Positions 1 to 11,285 of a stretch of DNA of 64,000 nt are shown in pieces (position 1 is the first letter of the stretch; the number at the start of each line of letters is the position of its first letter). This DNA comes from Miscanthus floridulus (lineage: Eukaryota > Streptophyta > Magnoliopsida > Poales > Poaceae), in assembly GCF_019320115.1 (NCBI RefSeq), contig NC_089598.1, forward strand, positions 28,429,711 to 28,493,710, in the 5' to 3' direction. The notes under the pieces were generated by a model. It searched no databases. It worked only from the letters and a program-made list of their open reading frames with translations, and had not been told where the DNA came from. The position numbers and the translations under genes were made by a program.

Positions 1-115
1 AATTTATAGCAGTCAATCATAGGACCATCTTAGCAGGCCATCTCTTATAGCTTGTGCCATCAAAATCATCTGGCTTCAATGTAGCAGCAAAACCACTAAC
101 AGAAAATTTCCTAAT
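1..115 (-). pseudogene. Ty1/copia gag N-terminal fragment, cut by the window edge
   Basis: On the minus strand this stretch reads as the start of a copia gag polyprotein. The conserved run KPDDFDGTSYKRWPAKMVL is visible, followed by a TAG where the family usually has Trp before LTAM. The reading runs off the left edge, so the rest of the protein lies outside the window. Family assignment is by recognition of the DGT-x-(F/Y)KRW signature of this gag class. Its own LTR would lie to the right, but I could not set the border. Confidence 0.6.
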
Positions 116-1536
116 ACCAGGTTTTGATTGTTAGAAATTTAGGCATTTTCATGTTTAATTTAATCCAAAAAATCCATAGCAAATTGGTGACAACATGTAT
201 GTGCACGTGTGTGATATTACTACTTACACTAGTAGCAGATATGAACATGAACAACATATAGATCATAGTGAAAAAAGATATTGAATTTAACAAATTCAAG
301 AATAGAGCTATACCCAATGGAGGGAACCATGCTCAAGGCACCGGCGGCATCACGCACACTAGTCGACATAGTGCGTTGCTCGATGTCGCAGACCACAGTC
401 GATGTAGGATGATGTTCGTAGTGCAGTCCCTCAAATGTCCTCCGGGAAGTAGATGATCCAAGGAAGAAGAAAAAGACGTTGATAGTCACTAGGAAGAAGC
501 GAGCAGTCACGAAGACACTCCCCAAAAACCTGATCGCCTACACACCCGAGCAGGTGTCATAGATGCAGACGACGGTTCTAGAGGCCTGCTCTCCCAACTC
601 TCCATGCACGTAGAGGATCGAGACGGGGAAACTTAGAAGGCAGCACAACAGTGAGAAATGGAAAACAATAATTGACTATTGTAGGATTTTCCAAACTAGG
701 AACTTCTAATGATAGTTCTATTATTGTTGTTTCTTTTCCTAGGAGGATTGGTACATATATATTGGGAGAAGAACTCTCTACCTCAACATCAACTAGCAAT
801 ATGGTACTAATTGATGTTGCACCTTCCACTTCTAGTCATGAGCTTAAACAATAAAGCCCATTAGGGAACACATATATTGGGCCTTTGAGATTTATTAGAA
901 TTTCTTCAAATGGATTTAGGGAATTTTATCCATATAAATTCTAACATGGTCAACGACAAGTCAGCCAAGGTGCTGAATCCCGCTTGTACGAGAAGTGGTA
1001 CGCTTTCGACTAGCAGGTCTTGGGATTTCTCACCTCTCTAGCTCTCTATCAAGGATGTGCTTGCTCAACTTGCTTCAAAAGAAACAACACCACAATTTTA
1101 GAATGCGATCAAAGTCACGTACTCATCATAAATAGGGCTATATATATCTCGGCTTAGCTCATTATCTTAACAAACCCAAAGTCCAGCTCACCACGGCTCA
1201 TTTACAAGCTTGAGCTAGCTCGTTTATCACGCGAGCCAAGCAATAAAAATAACAGAAAATATAATTCATACATTTATCTAAAACTTAGGAATAGGAATAA
1301 TGCAAATACAATTCATCCATAAGCCTTAAATACAAAAATAGATCAATACATACTAACATATACAAATATAAGAATACAGTAAGGTACTATACCATACATC
1401 GATGCATGGTTCATACTCCATACCATATCATACATGATGCATCTATTAATGATGATATATATATATCCATTCGAAATAAAGTGATAGCGTCATAGTAAGT
1501 AAATGTTTCCAAGGCCCAGATCCAACTATTGGCCAA
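116..1536. other. Decayed repeat DNA without a recognisable gene
   Basis: No sustained coding frame. The part near 330-640 is richer in G+C and on the minus strand resembles the leader or LTR of a copia element, which would fit the gag fragment to its left; no LTR border could be defined. Near 1150-1250 lies an AGCTCG/CGAGCC-rich stretch like a decayed MITE, with no resolved ends or target duplication. The remainder is A+T-rich. Confidence 0.3.
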
Positions 1537-1776
1537 TTGCTTGATGATAACGAGCTTGTCGACTACATCATCATCGAGATCGACATCAACTTCAACCCAA
1601 TTACATATGCTCTTGTGGCTAGGACTGAACCAATGTTTGAACCCATCTACAACCTTATTTTGGATTTGGGGTTTTTGAAAGTGCTTGTGGCTAATGTGTG
1701 TTTTATAGCAGATATTTCACATTTAATTAGTCACACTGCGGATACATGGTGTTCTTGGCATTGGAGGAGATTTTGA
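1537..1776 (+). pseudogene. Ty1/copia gag (UBN2-type) fragment
   Basis: An open frame of 79 codons contains LDDNELVDYI and FNPITYALVARTEP. These match the part of copia gag that in the family reads roughly LDDEELxxYIxxGLDxxFNPxxxAVxARxEP. After residue 34 the similarity weakens, and the Gly/Arg-rich tail of the family is replaced by unrelated residues. It has the opposite strand to the gag scrap at the left edge, so the two are separate insertions or one is rearranged. No LTR, primer site or pol sequence adjoins it. Confidence 0.5.
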
Positions 1777-2014
1777 GTATGGATGCAAGGATTTTCACAT
1801 AGATTAAGGACACTATAGGGTTCCAAGACTAGCATCTTCATGGGAGTTAAGTTGAGGGAACTTAGATGCACACATGGTACATTCTCTTGAATCATTTCAA
1901 GATTAGCCTCATTGGATAAATTTTAAGTCAAGGATCTCAAAAAAGTTGAATTGAACAAGATTGGAATCAAAACGAGCAATAAATATGCACCAGATGATTG
2001 GACCATCTTGATGG
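1777..2014. other. Unassigned sequence left of the Athila-like element
   Basis: A+T-rich sequence with short frames only. It is the flank into which the element starting at 2020 inserted. Nothing recognisable is seen. Confidence 0.3.
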
Positions 2015-2019
2015 ATCAT
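2015..2019. repeat. Left target-site duplication ATCAT
   Basis: ATCAT directly precedes the TGTTGG end of the left LTR and recurs at 10264-10268 directly after the right LTR. A 5-bp direct duplication is what LTR-retrotransposon integrase leaves, and it fixes both outer borders of the element. Confidence 0.85.
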
Positions 2020-3587
2020 TGTTGGTATTTATTAACTTGTCATTTGTTTTAATAGTCACCTAATGTATGTCTACATCTGTTAACATTACTTTACCAGGTT
2101 GTCATCCCTAGTGATGATGCCAGAGATGCTTGTTGGTACTACCTTGTATTACCACTAAAGTAGTTCTTTATTATTTTATGTGACTAGGAAGAATATATAG
2201 ATATATATGAATGAAAGTAATCTGCAAGCACATAGATAATTATACCATTGTAGCACTTCACCCGAGAGTATTCTAGGTATCGTTATTTATATATTTTTTT
2301 ACCATAGGGAAGGTCTAACATGGACATGTATTGATGACTTATACTATTGATAGAGAAGTAAACCATAACCAATATTCTACTCACAATAGGGGTAGGTCAA
2401 GAGGTAAATGTATATATGAATAGTGCATAATAACTAATCATTGATCACTCCGAGTACTCCTTTCTATGGCATTAGCATGGTTAAGTAGAATATTAGAGGA
2501 ATAATTCCTAAGTCATTCTTAATTACAAGTCAAAGCATACATTGATTAGTGCAATTATACTTAGTAATCATGGCTAAGATCAACTTCATATCTACACATA
2601 AGGGATATTACTAAGGAAGATTAGGAATAGAGCTTGTCTTCCTTCGTAACTAGATCCTACTTGTAGACCTATATTCGGGGAGTGGACTATAAAGGACTCA
2701 ACGAGAGTGTCACATCCGCGATCTACCACATTTTCTGGAATATAGGGTGTATCCGTAGGTAAACAGCGTATAAGCACCACGCTTATACAATGTCGACCAC
2801 TCACCCCTTGTACTTTAGAGCAAGCGCTATACGAACTTATGCATAAACATGTTGATAATCTAACTATACTAAGCATATAATCAAAGTAGACGATGAACAT
2901 TATAACTAGGAATATGATAAATATAAAGATGAATGTCATAACAATTGTAGCAAACATATAAAAGTAATGAGAGATACAAAAGAGAGGGGGTACAAAGATT
3001 GTATCAAACCACGCTCTTGACAAGATCAAGAATCCAAGCGAAGCCTGCTTGCCTCCCTCTAGACCTAGCCTAACTAGCTATGCCCTAGAATATGGTGGAG
3101 CTCTGAGGATGATTAGGGTTTCTGTCTTCTCAAATGACTTATGCCTCAGGGGGGTGGCAAGGGCTGGTATATATAGGCCGGAGCGTCAATCCTGAGCCCT
3201 TGGATCAAACTGACTTGAATAAACAGCGTAGATGCAATCTAGGAGGTGGTGGAGAACAAACATAGCAATGAGGGGTTGATAGGTGGGCCCTAGGGGTTGG
3301 CTAGCCTGTAGGCCCCACCTAGCGGCGCCTCACCCTTCGCTTTGGTGTGGAGTCCTCTTGAGTCTTTTGGACCCTTCTAGGGTTGGTTTCACTGTGAATA
3401 AGTGCAATTAAGTCTGACATCTAGGTCCACCTTGACGGTTTTCTAGATAAACCCTGCAAAATATACACATTCACCAAAACTTGTGGAATTTATTAGTTTA
3501 AACCCCTAAACCTTCGTTGATGATTATATTTATGCCCTTATGCATGTTATATTGATGGTTTATAATGGTTGTTAACTACCATCAATA
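2020..3587 (-). repeat. 3' LTR of the Athila-like element (left copy)
   Basis: It begins TGTTGG on the plus strand and ends ...CAATA, where the other copy ends ...CAACA, so one terminal base has changed. A TATA-like box lies at 3166-3177 on the minus strand (GGCCTATATATACC in minus sense). A minus-strand open frame of 145 codons (2592-3029) sits inside the LTR. It has a strongly hydrophobic N-terminal third and has a 139-codon counterpart in the other LTR. Confidence 0.88.
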
Positions 3588-3602
3588 AACTCCCCCAAGC
3601 TT
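3588..3602 (-). other. Polypurine tract of the Athila-like element
   Basis: Immediately inside the 3' LTR the minus strand reads AAGCTTGGGGGAGTT. A G-rich purine run at this position primes plus-strand DNA synthesis in LTR retrotransposons. Its location agrees with the minus-strand orientation of gag and protease. Confidence 0.75.
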
Positions 3603-6111
3603 AACTTTTGCTAGTCCCTTAGCAAAGCTAAACTCAATAAATGGATCAAGAGTTGCTTCAATGCTTTTACTCCTCAAAAGTACACATGCGTTCAAACAAA
3701 AAAATTCCTCTGGAATAGAATAAACCGATCTGACTTTCAAACTTACCCATATTACCTTCAACCACGGGGCTTCTTAGCCTTTACTTGAGCCTTGAGCAAT
3801 TGAAAGATAGTACGATCAAGTCAAGCACTATGTCTCAAGTTCTTTGCTCAACCATTATTCTAGAGTTTTTATAAATTTTCAAAATAAAACTCAGAGCTTC
3901 CTTTGTATGACATTATCAAATCTCTCAATATATGTGGTATTTGTAGATCCTCACCAAGGCAATAGTGATGTTATGCCTTTCTGTTCCTATAACTAAGGCT
4001 TATGTGGAGCTCAAAGGAGGGGAAATTTCATGAAAGAGCATACTTGTAATACATATATTATAAAGTCAAACCTCAAATCCAAAGAGAGTTGAGTCATACA
4101 ATCAAATCAAGATGTGTATGTATGTGTATGTATGGTGGATATATATATGGTGGCTAACCTAATTCTACTATGCTCCTTGAAAACATATCTGTCTTCTAAA
4201 ACTTAGAAATAACTTTGCAAGAAGACATGGGCTATCTTATTTATCTTTCTTTTTTAGGCGGGCATCTGAGTACCCATTGTTTTCAATATATCGGACACTT
4301 GTCCATTTTCATCTCTTTTTCTTTTTCTCTTCTTTTTTTATGAATAACTTTTGCATAGCCATATGCTTCTTTTCTGCAACAAAACTTTTGAGAGATAGCA
4401 ACAAGAACTTGGAGTATTTATTTGGTGGATAATCCTATGAACATGTTTTTGGTGTTTACTCCTAGTGTAGGGGTATAACATTTTTGGGTGGATCTAGATG
4501 GAGTGACATGTTTTTGCGCCTACCCCCAGTGTAGGAGTAGTGCATATGTGGGTGGTGTGTACGTGATCTTGATTTTAAGAGCATGACAAATCTCTCATAA
4601 GGGTCAACAAAGCTTGACTAAACTCAATGCAAAACAAGAAGCATATATGAGTGGAAGTTTTCCTATTCTAAATAACATATATGGCTCTGGTAGGAATTCA
4701 AGCTTTGTCATACAGAAACTCATCATGTAGTATTTTTATATTTTTCAAAAGATAAATCTCCAGAACTTTAGTATCACTTGGAACAAGATAAACAATAGTT
4801 CAGACCTTCTCATATCATATCCGTCAATTACCTAGACTTAGATCAAGCATATGCTACCCATGAGTTTGAAGTTCAAAGTAAATTTATATATCAAAACAGT
4901 CTTATAAAAAACTCAGGAGAATCCAAGGTTGAAAACTAGGTACTTGAAAGAAATTACGACACAACAACTATTCATCATTTCCATTGCAAGAGATTATCCT
5001 TAGAGTCTGTTTATTTAGCTCTTAAAAATAGAATACTAGACACACTCTTTATTTTGTTTTTATCATCTCATTTTTCTTTTAGATCACACCTTACTAATAT
5101 ATATAAGACAAAGATAAATTTTTATTTTGCTTTTAGTTATGCATCTTTTTATTTTATTATTATATATTTTTTAGCAACTATATGGCCAACTTAAAAATAG
5201 CAAATGAAAAGAAATACTTAGCTAGATACATGGGGGATGCCTTCCCCCCAAGCTGGATGTTGTCGTGGTTGAATGTTGAAGTTGAGTGATCCTTCTCAGA
5301 GCAAATTTGCCAGCAGATGTCCTTCTCGTCCTGGAGTGGAGCAAGATGTAGTCGACCGGGTGAACTTGCTCTTGATCTTGGTGCACCATCCTACAAAATA
5401 CCAACAAGAATACCAAAACTCGTGGAATGGACTGGGATAAAGGATTAGTGGTCAGCCGTTCAGAGATTTGTTGTTCTTGAGGTTTAGAAATATTTTGTAT
5501 TGGTAGAATTTTAGCAGGATGTTTACCTAATATATACTTTTTAGGTTTTCTTATTTATGATATGCAGAACAAAAAAATATGTATGCATGGTATTTTTAAT
5601 TTTTATGCCTTCATAGTGAATATTCCCATGGGTATTTGCACCATACATTTATTCACACGGGGCTTAGGATTTATGATGTAATGATAAAATGCAGACATGA
5701 ACCTTTTTATCTTTCTTTTCTAAATGTAATGCTAATGTTGAAAAATAAATATACTAAAGTGAAAAGAATTCATGCAATGCTAGAAAATAAATACGAATAA
5801 CTACCGATGTTACCTCCCGGCGAGGGTTTGGATTTTTAAGTCCTCCGAACAGGACTTTTCTCCAGTCTTGTTTATTCCATGGGTGCATCTGTCAGCCTCG
5901 GAGATGGAGACCTTGATGGTTGCACCTCAAGTGATGGTGACTCATATGTTGCCACCTTTTCCTTCCACACCTGCTTTGTTTGTGGACTTGACTTTGGCAG
6001 AGTAGGTTCATCTTTCATAGGTTCTTTTGGTTCTTCCCAACCATTCTTTGGGGATTGATTCTTCCGGTGTTAGGATGATCAACGTCTCCTCCTAGGGCGG
6101 GTCTTCTTGGG
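3603..6111 (-). other. Non-coding 3' internal region of the Athila-like element
   Basis: About 2.5 kb between the second protease-like block and the polypurine tract. Only short scattered frames are present. In an autonomous relative, the reverse transcriptase, RNase H and integrase would follow protease; none of their motifs (YVDD, H2C2, DDE) could be read here on either strand. The sequence is A+T-rich with T-rich runs near 4310-4345 and 5040-5170. Confidence 0.5.
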
Positions 6112-6480
6112 CTATTCATAAGTGGTATAACTATTGAAATAATAGCGTACCTTTTCTCCAGGGAATTGGAAGTGGACTTGTCTAGATTTGATGTAGATGA
6201 TCGCATTGGTGGTGTTGAGGAACGGTCTTCCCAAGATGATGAGTGTGCCATCATCTTCTTCTCCCATGTCTAGAAACATGAAGCTAGCAAGGGCATAGTG
6301 ATCATGTATTCTTACCATGACATCTTTCGCTATGCCCTCTGAAAATCATATTGATTGGTCCGCTATCTGCAATTGCATATATATAGGGAACAAAGGTTCA
6401 TCACCAAATAAGTATTCATACGTTACCTTGGACATTATATTTACACCTGACCCAATGCCAGAGAAAGTCTTGCGAAAGAT
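6112..6480 (-). pseudogene. Second retropepsin-like block of the Athila-like element
   Basis: The minus strand encodes GSGVNIMSKVTYEYL, later LQIADQS and LIILGRPFLNTTNAIIY. This is the same order of elements as the upstream block (catalytic-loop region, ADQS, ILGxPFL). The catalytic D-x-G-(A/S) of retropepsins is not preserved: the matching residues read GIGSG, so the Asp is missing. An in-frame stop and frame changes break it. It looks like a tandem copy, or a second divergent protease fold, that was part of this element family. Without its Asp it cannot be an active half-site. Confidence 0.6.
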
Positions 6481-6483
6481 TTT

Positions 6484-7065
6484 TTATCCAATGGTACACT
6501 CAATCGTTGGTACACCAGGATCATCCTTCTTAGCAAGGAATGGTGAAATGAGGAGGTGGTCGTACTCTGATCGTAGTGTGTTGATCATGTTAACTGATTC
6601 CTCTTGTGGCTGCCTGGCCTTGTTCTTCCTTCTTCTTCGGTTGTTTTTATTCTTGGTCACTATTGTTTCTTCGGATGGGTATGGCATCTGTGGATGTCCA
6701 GGAGATTGCAAGATACGATTCTTGAAAGAAAACTTCTCCTTTTTATCCTTGATTGTGAAACAGATCTTGGCACTATCCATATGGATGATGGCTTTTGTGA
6801 TACTTAGGAAAGGTTGGCCCAAGATAATGGGTGCCCTTACATCTCCACCTTTTTCCAAAACCACAAAATCTATGGGAACATATGATTATCCCATTCGAAC
6901 AATGGCGTCTTCAAGAACTCCCATGGGGTAGCAGAGTGACTGATCTGCAAGCTACAAATGCATATTTGTGTACAACAAAGTATCTCCATTAATTTTATCA
7001 TAGATTACCTTAGGCATAATGTTGACACTTGCTCCGAAGTCATAGACACTTCTTGGAAAATATGA
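6484..7065 (-). pseudogene. Retropepsin (protease) domain of the Athila-like element
   Basis: In minus sense the sequence near 7050-7015 reads YDFGASVNIMPKVIYDKING, containing the Asp-x-Gly-Ala active-site loop of aspartic proteases. Further on come LADQSLCYPMG and then, in an open frame of 126 codons (6484-6864), DVRAPIILGQPFLSITKAIIHMDSAKICFTI, with the ILGQPFL flap-side motif. The domain would process the gag-pol polyprotein. It is interrupted by in-frame stops and at least one frame change between the active-site loop and the ILGQPFL part, so it is not functional as it stands. Confidence 0.75.
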
Positions 7066-8551
7066 GGTCCAATAGCGATGGGAATGATAGGTCTCCCTAG
7101 ATCGCTCTTCTTTTTAGGCAAGGTATAATCTATCCACCTTCCTGTCGATGGTTGTATATAGTAATATGCTGCATTATGAATATTGATAAGATTTATAGTT
7201 TTTAGATCTTCCAGTTGCCCTAGAACATTAACTTTATTAGTTGGAGGAACAACAGCCGCCTGCTGAGCTATTTGTGATTCTATCATTTTATTAAAGCTAT
7301 GCTGGTTCTTAATGGTAGAGGAGAGGTTATCCATTTTATTACTCATGTTTTCTAGAACTCTATCATTGGAAGCTAATTTCCTAGATAAGCCCTTCATAAT
7401 TTTGGCTTGGCTAGAAATCAATTATCTCAAGGGTGGTTGATTGAAATTATTAAAATTATTAGCTTGAGGGTTACCTTGATAATTACCTTGGTAGTTCAAC
7501 CTCGGTTGCTGATTCCATCCTTGATTTTATTGAGGACGAAAGTAGTTGTTGTCGACGAAGTTCACATCCGCATGAAGATCAGGGCAGTTGTTTCCTGAAT
7601 GCCTAGTGTTTCCACACTCTTCACACATCATGCGGGAATCATGAATGTGCATAACTTCTTTCTTCTCATTGGCTCGGTCTTCAAGCTTCTTCATCAGTAG
7701 GTCCATCTTGGCAGACAATATGTCTACCTCTTTGAGTTGATGCATACCTCCAGTTCTCTTGCGGGTCTAAATTTGTTTTTCATTCCAGCCTTGGTTGGAG
7801 GCTATCTTCTCCATGAGAGCTGTTGCAGCTAGGAGTGTGAGTGACATAAAAGTTTCTCCAGCAGCAGCATCCATAATCTCATGGGTATTGTTAGTCAACT
7901 CATGGTAGAAAGTCTACATGAGTAGCCAATTCTCCATCCCATGATGAGGACATTCTGATATGTAGTCTTGAAAGCGTTCCCATGCCTTAGGGGTAGATTC
8001 ATCATGTTGCTATTGAAAACTTGAGATTCTCCCACGCAAAGCATTGGTCTTGCCTATGAAAAAGAACTTTGCTAGAAAGGTAGTGGAGCAGTTAACCCAT
8101 GTAGTATTTCTATCTTTGTTGGTGTAGAACCATTGCTTTGCCATTCCCAAGAGTGAGAATAGGAAGAGGTGAAGTAGTATGGCATCTTGGGTTACTCCTT
8201 TGATGGTGAAAGTGCTACAGATCTCCGGTAGTGCTGGAGATGAGCACTCGCATCTTCATGTGCCTTTCCACAAAACTAGCTTGCTTGCGCCATGTTGATG
8301 AGGGCTGGCTTGAGTTTGAATCCATTATCTCCGACATCGATCATCGGTCCAGTACGGATGTTGGCCGTAGTTGGAGCAAAAAACTCACGAAGAGTCTTGT
8401 TAGCCATGGCTTCAAATTTTGGTGTTAAGCTTCGTCTTATCTGGTTGTCTTCTGACTCTAAAGCTAAAACTTTCTTGAGTTTAGCCTTAGTTCTCTTAAG
8501 TAATGCTTCTAGATTATCAATGTAGTTTGTTGGAAGGTTAAAACCGGTCAT
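7005..8551 (-). pseudogene. gag polyprotein of the Athila-like element, broken
   Basis: The first open piece (8276-8551) contains MANKTLREFFAPTTANIRTG and GFKLKPALINM, a typical start for this gag class. Continuing on the minus strand in shifting frames are CGKAHEDASAHLQH and the capsid region. A 72-codon piece at 7527-7745 holds a zinc knuckle CEECGNTRHSGNNCP (C-x2-C-x4-H-x4-C). A 138-codon piece at 7005-7421 carries the coiled-coil-like stretch before protease. Gag would form the virus-like particle and bind the element RNA through the knuckle. Several stops and frameshifts separate the pieces. Confidence 0.75.
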
Positions 8552-8673
8552 ACATTACCCTGCATAAGATGCACAAGTAGATAACACAAGGGTAAGCCTG
8601 TTTGAGTAGAGGTCAATGGTTATTTTGATCACATCAATAAGTATAAATTTATTAATACTTTGCCTAGCCATTT

Positions 8674-8691
8674 TCCCCGGCAATAATGCCA
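8674..8691 (-). other. Primer-binding site, tRNA-Asp type (degenerate)
   Basis: In minus sense, eight bases inside the 5' LTR, the strand reads TGGCATTATTGCCGGGGA. The 3' end of plant tRNA-Asp would pair with TGGCGCCGTTGCCGGGGA, so most positions fit, especially the right half. This is the usual primer of Athila elements and supports both lineage and strand. Confidence 0.7.
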
Positions 8692-8699
8692 GAAATGCT

Positions 8700-10263
8700 T
8701 GTTGGTATTTATTAACTTATCACTTGTTTTAATAGTCACCTAATGTATGTCTACATCTCTTAACATTACTTTACTAGGTTGTCATCCCTAGTGATGATGC
8801 CAGAGATGCTTGTTGGTACTACCTAGTATTACCACTAAAGTAGTTCTTTATTATTTTATGTGACTAGGAAGAATATATAGATATATATGAATGAAAGTAA
8901 TCTGCAAGCGCACAGATAATTATACCATTGTAGCACTTCACCCGAGAGTATTCTAGGTATCATTATTTATATTTTTTTACCACAGGGAAGGTCTGGCATG
9001 GACATGTATTGATAACTTATACTATTGATGGAGAAGTAAACCATAACCAATATTCTACTCACAACAGGGGTAAGTCAAGAGGTAAATGTATATATGAATA
9101 GTGCATAATAACTAATCATTGATCACTCAGAGCACTCCTTTCTTTGGCATTAGCATGGCTAAGTAGAATATTAGAGGAATAATTCCTAAGTCATTCTTAA
9201 TTACAAGTCAACGCATATATTGAATAGTGCAATTATACTAAGTAATCATATCTAAAATCAACTTCATATCTACACATAAGGGATATTACTAAGGAAGATT
9301 AAGAATAGAGCTTGTCTTCCTTTGTAACTAGATCCTACTTGTAGACCTATATTTGGGGAATGGACTATAAAGGACTCAATGGGAGTGTCACATCCGCGAT
9401 CTACCACATGGCCTAGAATATAGGGTGTATCCGTAGGTAAACAACGTATAAGCACCACACTTACACAATGTCGACCACTCACCCCTTGTACTTTGGAGCA
9501 AGCGCTATATGAACTTATGTATAAACATGTTGATAATCTAACTATACTAAGCATATAATCAAAGTAGACGATGAACATTATAACTAGGATTATGATAAAT
9601 ATAAAGATGAATGTCATAACAATTGTAGCAAACATATAAAAGTAATGAGAGATATAAAAGAGAGGGGTACAAAGATTATACCAAACCATGCTCTTGACAA
9701 GATCAAGAATCCAAGTAAAGCCTGGTTGCCTCCCTCTAGACCTAGCCTAACTAGCTATGCCCTAGAATATGGTGGAGCTCTGAGGATGATTAGGGTTTCT
9801 ATCTTCTCAAATGACTTATGCCTCAGGGGGTGGCAAGGGCTGGTATATATAGGCCGAAGCGTCAATCCTGAGCCCTTGGATCAAACCGACTTGAATAAAC
9901 GATGTAGATGCAATCTAGGAGGCGGTGGAGAACCGACATAACAATAGGGGGTTGACAGGTGGACCCTAGGAGTCAGCTAGCCTGCAGGCCCCACCTGGCA
10001 GCGCCTCACCCTCCGCTTTGGTGTGGAGTCCTCTTGAGTCTTCTGGAACCTTCTAGGGTTGGTTTCACTTTGAATAAGCGCGATTAAGTTTGACATCTAG
10101 GTCCGCCTTGATGGTTTTCTAGATAAACCCTACAAGATATACAAATTCACCAAAACTCATAGAATTTGTTAGTTTAAACCCCTAAACCTTCGTTGATGAT
10201 TATATTTTTGCCCTTATGCATGTTATATTGACGGTTTATAATGGTTGTTAACTACTGTCAACA
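8700..10263 (-). repeat. 5' LTR of the Athila-like element (right copy)
   Basis: 1564 bp, colinear with 2020-3587 and differing by scattered substitutions and small indels. On the plus strand it runs TGTTGG...GTCAACA, with inverted TGTTG/CAACA ends. The minus-strand TATA-like box is at 9841-9852. The internal minus-strand frame at 9270-9689 (139 codons) corresponds to the frame in the other LTR. Confidence 0.88.
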
Positions 10264-10268
10264 ATCAT
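10264..10268. repeat. Right target-site duplication ATCAT
   Basis: Direct repeat of 2015-2019, placed immediately after the CAACA end of the right LTR. Confidence 0.85.
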
Positions 10269-10683
10269 CTTATGGCACTGTGCTCTAACTCAATTTGGCT
10301 TGGCCATGCTACTAAACTTCACTATATGGTCTTGTGTGTTTGTGTGACACTCGTGGATCATCCGGTGGGGCTGTAACTTAACCGTGTTATGTCACATTCA
10401 GAAATTAGTTTTTCATCAAATGCTTATTAAAAGATATTTTTTGTCGTAGTATCATGGTATATATATTTGGTGATATTTGGAGCTCATGTCATAATTTGTT
10501 AGTTCTTTTAATATATGAAAAAGATGTGAAAATAGAGACTGCAAAGAAACTATTAAAATGCCCATCTTTGAGTTCCACATCTGGTGCAGCTATATTGCAC
10601 AATTGTCTCTAGACTCATTTTATTTAATGCTAAATTGAACTGTTCCAATGTTTATCACAAACAACCAAGTCCTACATTCTTAG
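10269..10683. other. A+T-rich sequence without a gene
   Basis: No coding frame of note. It could hold the promoter or first introns of the kinase pseudogene that follows, but no clear TATA box is placed convincingly. Confidence 0.3.
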
Positions 10684-11285
10684 ATGGCCTATGAGAAAGA
10701 CAACCATCGTACCATGGAGACAGTAGAGCAGGCATTACAAGATGAAAGTCTGCAGCCCATATGTCTTCCTCTGTCACTGTTGGAGGGCATAGCAGGAAAT
10801 TTCTTTGAAGATGATGAGATTGGTAGAGGAGGATACACAGCAGTATACAAGGTGATAACTAATAAGCAAGGGCAGAGCCAGAAATACATTTTTTCCTTGT
10901 GACGGGGAGAGAAGATGGGTGGGTGAAGTATTTTTTTCAAAATAGTTAAATTTATTTTTCCTAGTGAAAAATAACTTAGGGGGATATTGCCCCCTGCCCC
11001 TTGTCTCCGCCACTGCTAATAAGCAAATGTAATCTTTAGCTGCCTCCACTCTAAAGTTACCTGATTGTCATAACTAATGTAGAAAACAATGACAAACACT
11101 ATCATATTCAATCGAGGGATTTCAATTATGAGGTTAGGTGTATGTGTATGGATGAGGCCACACACAAAAATATATTGCGGTTTCTAGGATATGCCTACAA
11201 TGCACAAAAGAATGATGCAAATAGTCAGTTACTGATTTGCTCCAAGTACCTCCCTAACAGGAGCCTCCACAAGTATATTAAGCTC
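10684..11285 (+). pseudogene. Receptor-like protein kinase, N-lobe fragment in two exons
   Basis: Exon 1 (10684-10850) reads through LPLSLLEGIAGNFFEDDEIGRGGYTAVYK, with the kinase glycine loop GRGGYTAV, and ends at AAG|GTGATAAC, a good splice donor. Exon 2 begins after AG at 11082 and stays open to about 11285. It contains FNYEVRCM (helix C with its Glu), HKNILRFLGYAY and ICSKYLPNRSLHKYI, matching grass kinases of the LPLxLLExITNNF type. The beta-3 VAVK lysine expected between them is absent, and nothing downstream shows HRD or DFG. The copy is therefore a truncated kinase pseudogene. A hAT MITE sits in the intron. Confidence 0.65.
10867..11015. mobile_element. hAT-type MITE, 149 bp, in the kinase intron
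   Basis: The left end CAAGGGCAGAGCCAGAA and the inverted right end CAGTGGCGGAGACAAGG are imperfect terminal inverted repeats. CTAATAAG flanks both sides (10859-10866 and 11016-11023), an 8-bp target duplication typical of hAT transposons. There is no coding capacity. Removing it leaves a continuous intron starting GTGATAACTAATAAG. Confidence 0.75.

Larger units (their letters stand above)
2020..10263 (-). mobile_element. Athila-like Ty3/gypsy LTR retrotransposon, lacking RT and IN
   Basis: The element is 8.24 kb with LTRs of 1568 and 1564 bp and is flanked by ATCAT. It reads on the minus strand: 5' LTR at 8700-10263, a tRNA-Asp-type primer site, gag with a zinc knuckle, two retropepsin-like blocks, a polypurine tract and the 3' LTR at 2020-3587. 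The internal region is only 5.1 kb, and I find no reverse transcriptase, RNase H or integrase motif, so this copy could move only with enzymes supplied elsewhere. In the first 145 bp the LTRs differ at about five sites by eye, so the insertion is fairly but not extremely young. Athila assignment rests on gag and primer-site type; other gypsy lineages are possible. Confidence 0.88.

Noticed and set aside
6317..6931. 204-codon plus-strand ORF in the Athila-like element
   Set aside because: Antisense to the protease blocks, which carry recognisable motifs on the minus strand.
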